Notes under the pieces: generated by a model
Told to the model about the DNA's origin: nothing
Seen by the model: the letters and a program-made list of their open reading frames with translations, nothing else
Databases searched by the model: none
Shown here: positions 30,452 through 33,808 of the stretch, one piece after another
Layout of the letters: each line of letters opens with the position of its first letter
Numbering within the stretch: position 1 is the first letter of the stretch
Origin: Alphaproteobacteria bacterium UBA7691
GTDB lineage: Bacteria > Pseudomonadota > Alphaproteobacteria > Ferrovibrionales > Ferrovibrionaceae
DNA length: 33,808 nucleotides
Reading direction: 5' to 3'
NCBI GenBank assembly: GCA_002482765.1
Contig: DLGP01000023.1
Span: 1 to 33,808 of the forward strand
Program-made: the position numbers and the translations under genes

Positions 30452-31011
30452 AAAAACCGCTTTGAAATCCAGCGCAGGCCGAACCAGGCCAGCACAGCCA
30501 GGGCGATGCCGCCGAGGATTTTAAGCTGCATCGTTTTGAGATCGCCCAGCATGGTTTCCATCGCGGCACCAAAATAATAGCCGGTGCTGCCGAAAATCCC
30601 GGCCCAGAGTGCCGCGGCGCAAAGATTGAGCAGCACAAAACGCCGCGTCGGGATTGCGCTCAGGCCGATTGCAATCGGCGCCACATTGCGGATGCCGTAA
30701 ACAAAGCGGAAGCCGAGCACAAAGCTGGTGGGATAGCGTTCCAGCCAGCGTGTCGCCGGCGCGATGCGGGCGGCCAGGCCGGGCCGGCTTGCCAGGAAAC
30801 GCTGGCCGTGATGTCGCGCCAGGGCAAACCAGAGCTGGTCGCCGGCTGCCGAGCCAAGGAAGGCGCACAGGATCGCCAGGTCAAGCCGCAGCAGGCCCTG
30901 ATGCGCGGCAAAGCCGGCCAGGATCAGGATCGTCTCGCCTTCCAGGAAGGTGCCGATCAGGATCGCGGCATAGCCGAATTGGGCAATCAGGTCGGCGGGC
31001 GCCAGGCTCAT
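30448..31011 (-). CDS. DedA-family inner-membrane protein
   Basis: A 187-residue membrane protein of the DedA/SNARE-associated (VTT) family. Signatures are the N-terminal IGTFLEGETILILAGFAAHQGLL, then GSAAGDQLWFALARHHGQRFL, and FRFVYGIRNVAPIAIGLSAIPTRRFVLLN, with Arg residues set in the membrane region, ending with two hydrophobic segments. DedA proteins support undecaprenyl-phosphate or phospholipid recycling and membrane potential. I chose ATG 31011 (MSLAPADLI), 4 bases after the cysQ stop; an in-frame upstream ATG at 31068 would overlap cysQ. It reads as alphaproteobacterial and is the downstream partner of the alphaproteobacterial end of cysQ. Confidence 0.9.
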   Translation of the reverse strand: MSLAPADLIAQFGYAAILIGTFLEGETILILAGFAAHQGLLRLDLAILCAFLGSAAGDQLWFALARHHGQRFLASRPGLAARIAPATRWLERYPTSFVLGFRFVYGIRNVAPIAIGLSAIPTRRFVLLNLCAAALWAGIFGSTGYYFGAAMETMLGDLKTMQLKILGGIALAVLAWFGLRWISKRFF

Positions 31012-31015
31012 CGGT

Positions 31016-31801
31016 TCAATCCCGGCCCCGCGCCAGATAGCCCGGATTGCGGAAATCCGGCTTGCCATAGAGCAGCGGCCGGCCCTGCCAGTCGCGCACG
31101 CTGCCGCCGGCGGCTTCCAACACGGCCTGGCCGGCGGCGGTATCCCATTCGCAGGTGGGGGTAAATCGGGGGTAAAGCTGCGCGTCGCCTTTTGCCATGA
31201 GGCAGAACTTCAGCGAGGAGCCGACCGAGACGTCCTCGGCGACCTGCAGCGTATCGCAGAGCTGGGCGAGGGCGGCATGGCCATGCGAGCGGCTGGCGAC
31301 GATCCGCACGGGGCCATCGGGCTGGACCTTCAAGTGGACGGTGTCGGCGATCTCGCCGTCCAGGACGCGGCCGGCGAAGGCCCCCTCGGGGCCACCCCAG
31401 AAGATGTCGCCGGTGGCCGGCGCGAGGACGACGCCGCGCACCGGATGGCCATCGATGCAGAAGGCGATGTTGACGGTGAACTCGCCGTTGCGCTTGACGA
31501 ACTCGCGGGTGCCATCGAGCGGATCGACCAGCCAGTAGCGCTGCCAGCTGCGACGCTCGATCAGTTCCTCCGGCGCGGACTCCTCGCTGAGCAGCGGAAT
31601 CGCGGGTGCCAGCGCGGCCAGGCCATCGCGGATCAAGGCATGCGCGGCCAGGTCGGCCTCGGTCAGCGGGCTGCGGTCGGCCTTGGCCTCGACCTCGAAG
31701 TCGCGGGCATAGACCTCGAGGATGGCGGCGCCGGCGCGCCGCGCGATGTCCAGCAGGCGCGCACGCGCGGCGACGTCCAGCACGAAGCTTGAAGAACTCA
31801 T
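31016..31801 (-). CDS. cysQ: 3'(2'),5'-bisphosphate nucleotidase CysQ
   Basis: A 261-residue inositol-monophosphatase-fold enzyme that removes the 3' phosphate of PAP/PAPS in sulfate assimilation. Metal-site motifs are SEES (~72-75), WLVDPLDGTREFV (~90-102) and CEWDTAAGQAVLEAAGG (~217). The first ~200 residues use Xanthomonadales-like codons (Asp mostly GAC, Glu nearly all GAG). The last ~60 residues use the style of the rest of the window, GAT and GAA being common. The switch is near residue 200, at GSSLKFCLMAKGDAQLY, and the frame and motifs stay intact across it. The gene as written is therefore probably a hybrid of two homologous genes. ATG 31801 overlaps the nudE stop (ATGA), and dedA follows 4 bases later. 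Confidence 0.9.
   Translation of the reverse strand: MSSSSFVLDVAARARLLDIARRAGAAILEVYARDFEVEAKADRSPLTEADLAAHALIRDGLAALAPAIPLLSEESAPEELIERRSWQRYWLVDPLDGTREFVKRNGEFTVNIAFCIDGHPVRGVVLAPATGDIFWGGPEGAFAGRVLDGEIADTVHLKVQPDGPVRIVASRSHGHAALAQLCDTLQVAEDVSVGSSLKFCLMAKGDAQLYPRFTPTCEWDTAAGQAVLEAAGGSVRDWQGRPLLYGKPDFRNPGYLARGRD
31130..31240. other. Composition break inside cysQ (chimera or recombination joint)
   Basis: Left of here (lower coordinates) the codon style matches the rest of the window. Right of here Asp and Glu codons shift to GAC and GAG and the gene set changes to a Xanthomonadales-like operon. The best visual estimate of the joint is ~31,190-31,205 (residue ~200 of CysQ), within a conserved stretch. 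Exact limits cannot be set by eye. Confidence 0.6.
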
Positions 31802-32370
31802 GGCGCGCTCCGCCGCTGCAGGTATTCGCGAACGATGAACATCGCCGCCAGCGAGCGACCCTCCGAGCAGTCCTCGCGCAGCATCAGCTCATGCAGGCGT
31901 GACAGCGGCCACGGGATCACCTCCAGCGGCTCGGGCTCGTCGCCTTCGAGCTGCTCGGGGTAGAGGTCCTCGGCCAGCACCAGGGTCGTCGCGTGGGTGA
32001 AGTAGGTCGGCGCCAGGGTCAGCTCGCGCAGCACCGTCAGCCGGCGCGCGCCAAAGCCGGCTTCTTCCTTGAGCTCGCGATTGGCTGCGGTCTCCGCATC
32101 CTCGCCCGGATCGATGCGGCCCTTGACCAGACCCAGCTCGTAGCGATGCGGACCGGCGGCGTACTCGCGCACCAGCAGCAGGGTCTCGGCGTCCTGCATC
32201 GCGGCCACGATCACCGCCCCACGGCCGCGCGGCTTGCTGCGCTCGAAGCGCCGGCGCGCGCCGTTGCTGAATTCGAGTTCCAACTGTTCGACCTGGAAAC
32301 GACCGCCATAGTCGAGCTCATCGATCGAGTGGATGGTCGGCAGCTGCGGCGGCGGCTTGATCGCGCTCAC
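31798..32370 (-). CDS. nudE: NUDIX hydrolase, NudE-like (ADP compounds hydrolase)
   Basis: A 190-residue NUDIX enzyme. The NUDIX box GRIDPGEDAETAANRELKEEAGF (residues ~84-106) has every required residue. The N-terminal strand region precedes it, and EYAAGPHRYELGLVKGRI marks the ADP-ribose/NADH pyrophosphatase group. NudE cleaves ADP-ribose, Ap3A and NADH-like dinucleotides. The start is GTG 32370 (MSAIKPPPQLP), overlapping the upstream stop as GTGA; the frame is open farther upstream, but that stretch is antisense to the IMPase. It is coupled to cysQ downstream (ATGA). Codon use is of the gammaproteobacterial-looking type. Confidence 0.9.
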   Translation of the reverse strand: MSAIKPPPQLPTIHSIDELDYGGRFQVEQLELEFSNGARRRFERSKPRGRGAVIVAAMQDAETLLLVREYAAGPHRYELGLVKGRIDPGEDAETAANRELKEEAGFGARRLTVLRELTLAPTYFTHATTLVLAEDLYPEQLEGDEPEPLEVIPWPLSRLHELMLREDCSEGRSLAAMFIVREYLQRRSAP

Positions 32371-33173
32371 GCGCCCGCCCCTCGCCAGTCGCGGAAGGCC
32401 GCCAGCGCTTCGGCATGCAGCTCGGTGTTGCCGGCCAGCACGGTCGTGGTGGCCAGCGAGAGTTCGCGGCCATCGAGGTCGGAGAACACCCCGCCGGCCT
32501 CGCGCACGATCACCGCGAGCGCGGCGATGTCGAGAATGTTCACATCGGACTCGATCACCAGATCGATGCCGCCGCGGGCCAGCAGGTGGTAGTGGTAGAA
32601 ATCGCCGTAGCCGCGGGTGCGGCTGGCGCGGCGCACCAGGCCGGCCAGTGCATTCCAGCCCGGTGCTGCGGCCAGCGTCTTCAGGTTGCCGGTCGACAGC
32701 GCGCTGCGCTCCAGCGGCTGCGCGGGTGCCAGCCGGATCGGCGCGCCGTCGAGAAAGGCGCCGCCACCGCGCCGCGCCCAGGCCAACTCGTTGAAGGCCG
32801 GCGCCGAAGATACGCCCAGCACCAGCTCGCCGCGGAACATCAGCGCGATCTGGGTGCTGAACATCGGATAGCCGCGCACGAAACTCTTGGTGCCGTCGAT
32901 GGGGTCGACCAGCCACAGCCAGTCGCCGCTGCCGGTCGTGCCTTCCTCCTCCCCGTAGATCGCGTGCTCAGGGAAAGCCGCGGTCAGCACGCGACGGATC
33001 GCCTGCTCGCTCTCGACGTCGGCGCGGGTCACCGGCGACTCGTCGGCCTTGGTGATGACCTCGAACTGGCCGCGGTAGTAGTGGCGGATGACCTCGGCGG
33101 CATCGGCCGCGGCGCGCTTGGCGACGGCAAGCGCGTGGTCGAGGAACTCGGGGGTGGGCTGGCTGGCGCTCAT
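32367..33173 (-). CDS. Inositol monophosphatase-family phosphatase (HisN-like)
   Basis: A 268-residue Mg-dependent phosphatase of the IMPase superfamily. Motif A is EEEG (~75), motif B is WLVDPIDGTKSFVRGY (~88-102), and the C-terminal motif is NILDIAALAVIVREAGG, where the usual WD is LD. This subgroup is often annotated as HisN-type histidinol-phosphatase or inositol monophosphatase. The substrate is unproven. ATG 33173 has GCAGGT close before it; GTG 33185 is an alternative that overlaps the gspN stop as GTGA. With cysQ it forms two paralogous phosphatases flanking a NUDIX enzyme in one coupled operon. About two-thirds of its Asp codons are GAC by hand count, unlike the left part of the window. 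Confidence 0.88.
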   Translation of the reverse strand: MSASQPTPEFLDHALAVAKRAAADAAEVIRHYYRGQFEVITKADESPVTRADVESEQAIRRVLTAAFPEHAIYGEEEGTTGSGDWLWLVDPIDGTKSFVRGYPMFSTQIALMFRGELVLGVSSAPAFNELAWARRGGGAFLDGAPIRLAPAQPLERSALSTGNLKTLAAAPGWNALAGLVRRASRTRGYGDFYHYHLLARGGIDLVIESDVNILDIAALAVIVREAGGVFSDLDGRELSLATTTVLAGNTELHAEALAAFRDWRGAGA

Positions 33174-33181
33174 ACCTGCGC

Positions 33182-33808
33182 TCACCCGCCCACGCGATTC
33201 ATCTGCCCGCTGATTTCCAGCCGCGAGCTGCCGTCTGCCTGCGGCTGGCCGATGTACTGCAGGGCGCGCAGCACGGCGGCATCGCCGTCGCGGGCGCGCA
33301 GGGTGGCCTCGGCGCTCAGGCCCTGCAGCCCAGCGGAGAACTTGCCGCCCTCGATGCTGAGCGGGCCGCCGGAATCGCTGACGGTGCCGGCAATCGTGCC
33401 CACGCCCTGGGTAGCAAAGTCGGCGCGGATGTCGCCCAAGCGCGCGTCGGCGCTGCCGGCCACCGCCGCCTCGCGCCACAGCGCGCTGCCCTCGACCTTG
33501 GCCGGGAAGTACTGATCGACCACCAGCTCGCGCAGGTCGAACTCGACGCGGCCCTTGAACACCAGCGCCGGCACGTCGAGCACCGCCTCCAGGCGCTGGG
33601 CGTCGACGCTGGCGCGCATGCCGCGCAGCTGCAGGCTGCCGGGACCGGTGAGGCTGACGAAGCCGTCAGCCTTCAGCTCGGGGCCGTCGAGCGTGATGTC
33701 GGCATCGATGCGCTTGGAGAACAGGGCCCAGGGCGAGAGCTTCCAGCTGAAGGCGCCGAGCGCACGCTCGCGCACGGTCAGCGCATCGGCACGGCCGTTC
33801 CAGACGCT
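33182..33808 (-). CDS. gspN: Type II secretion system protein N (GspN), partial
   Basis: The 208 visible residues are the C-terminal part of a gene that continues past the right edge. The pattern is a long run of beta strands with no visible transmembrane helix: LSPWALFSKRIDADITLDGPELKADGFVSL, LDVPALVFKGRVEFDLRELVVDQYFP, and a terminal SRLEISGQMNRVGG. This fits the GspN/T2SSN periplasmic domain, which is part of the type II secretion inner-membrane platform. The gene is followed 8 bases later by the IMPase. In Xanthomonadales I recall gspN adjacent to this phosphatase-nudE-cysQ set, but I cannot check it here. Codon use is the GAC/GAG type. Confidence 0.78.
   Translation of the reverse strand, partial: SVWNGRADALTVRERALGAFSWKLSPWALFSKRIDADITLDGPELKADGFVSLTGPGSLQLRGMRASVDAQRLEAVLDVPALVFKGRVEFDLRELVVDQYFPAKVEGSALWREAAVAGSADARLGDIRADFATQGVGTIAGTVSDSGGPLSIEGGKFSAGLQGLSAEATLRARDGDAAVLRALQYIGQPQADGSSRLEISGQMNRVGG

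Noticed and set aside
1..33808. Search for tRNA, rRNA, CRISPR arrays, toxin-antitoxin pairs, phage genes and defence genes
   Set aside because: No cloverleaf, rRNA-like stretch, regularly spaced repeats, integrase, or defence domain was seen; the NYN protein alone is not sufficient evidence of a defence system.

Overview
The window is GC-rich, densely coded DNA made of two parts. Bases 1 to about 31,190 read as one alphaproteobacterium, with a Rhodospirillales-like style that I hold only tentatively. The grounds are the gene content (IalB-type protein, TRAP and Liv transporters, IorAB with an extended beta subunit, an ECF11-like sigma factor), a strong preference for GAT as the Asp codon, and REP-like units of the GTCAT-stem-ATCC type common in that class. 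From about 31,190 to the right end, codon use switches to GAC/GAG-rich and the gene set (gspN, an IMPase, nudE, cysQ) looks gammaproteobacterial, Xanthomonadales-like. The switch falls inside cysQ and keeps its reading frame, so it may be an assembly chimera or a real recombination joint.

Layout, left to right. 1-1963: the end of a hybrid sensor kinase (receiver plus HPt) and a coupled receiver/HD-GYP c-di-GMP phosphodiesterase. 1961-2230: a 270-bp MITE-like palindromic element that supplies the stop codon of the HD-GYP gene. 2269-6184: an FMN-binding PNPOx-fold protein, two exported proteins of unknown role, rlmN, and an IalB-family exported protein. 6293-6838: an ECF sigma factor with no visible anti-sigma gene. 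6835-10236 (minus strand): a dctP-dctQ-dctM TRAP transporter operon with a MarR regulator as its last gene. 10404-14483 (plus): iorA-iorB-thioesterase for aryl-pyruvate oxidation, divergent from the TRAP operon across a perfect MarR-type palindrome. 14511-14607: an inverted pair of REP-like units between convergent operons.

14642-21976 (minus): an eight-gene unit of a Liv-type ABC importer (binding protein, livH, livM, livG, livF), an aldehyde dehydrogenase, an SDR, and a cupin resembling 2,4'-dihydroxyacetophenone dioxygenase. It is divergent from an AraC regulator, followed by a LysE exporter and a Tat-exported protein with a degenerate M23-like stretch. 24782-25475: a promoter, a short leader ending in a very strong intrinsic terminator, and a NYN-domain nuclease gene whose ATG follows the T-run directly. 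25599-29826: an SCP2-type thiolase, an acrylyl-CoA-reductase-like MDR enzyme and a feruloyl-CoA-synthase-like ligase. 29936-31011: a Spy/CpxP-like periplasmic protein and a DedA membrane protein.

The shared theme of 7-30 kb is uptake and CoA or pyruvate-level breakdown of aromatic acids and aryl ketones. The TRAP and Liv systems would import, IorAB, the thioesterase, the dioxygenase, the dehydrogenases and the ligase would degrade, and MarR and AraC proteins would sense. The most unusual items are the composition break inside cysQ, the terminator-before-ATG arrangement of the NYN gene, the MITE-like element, and two related MarR-type palindromes at two divergent promoters.
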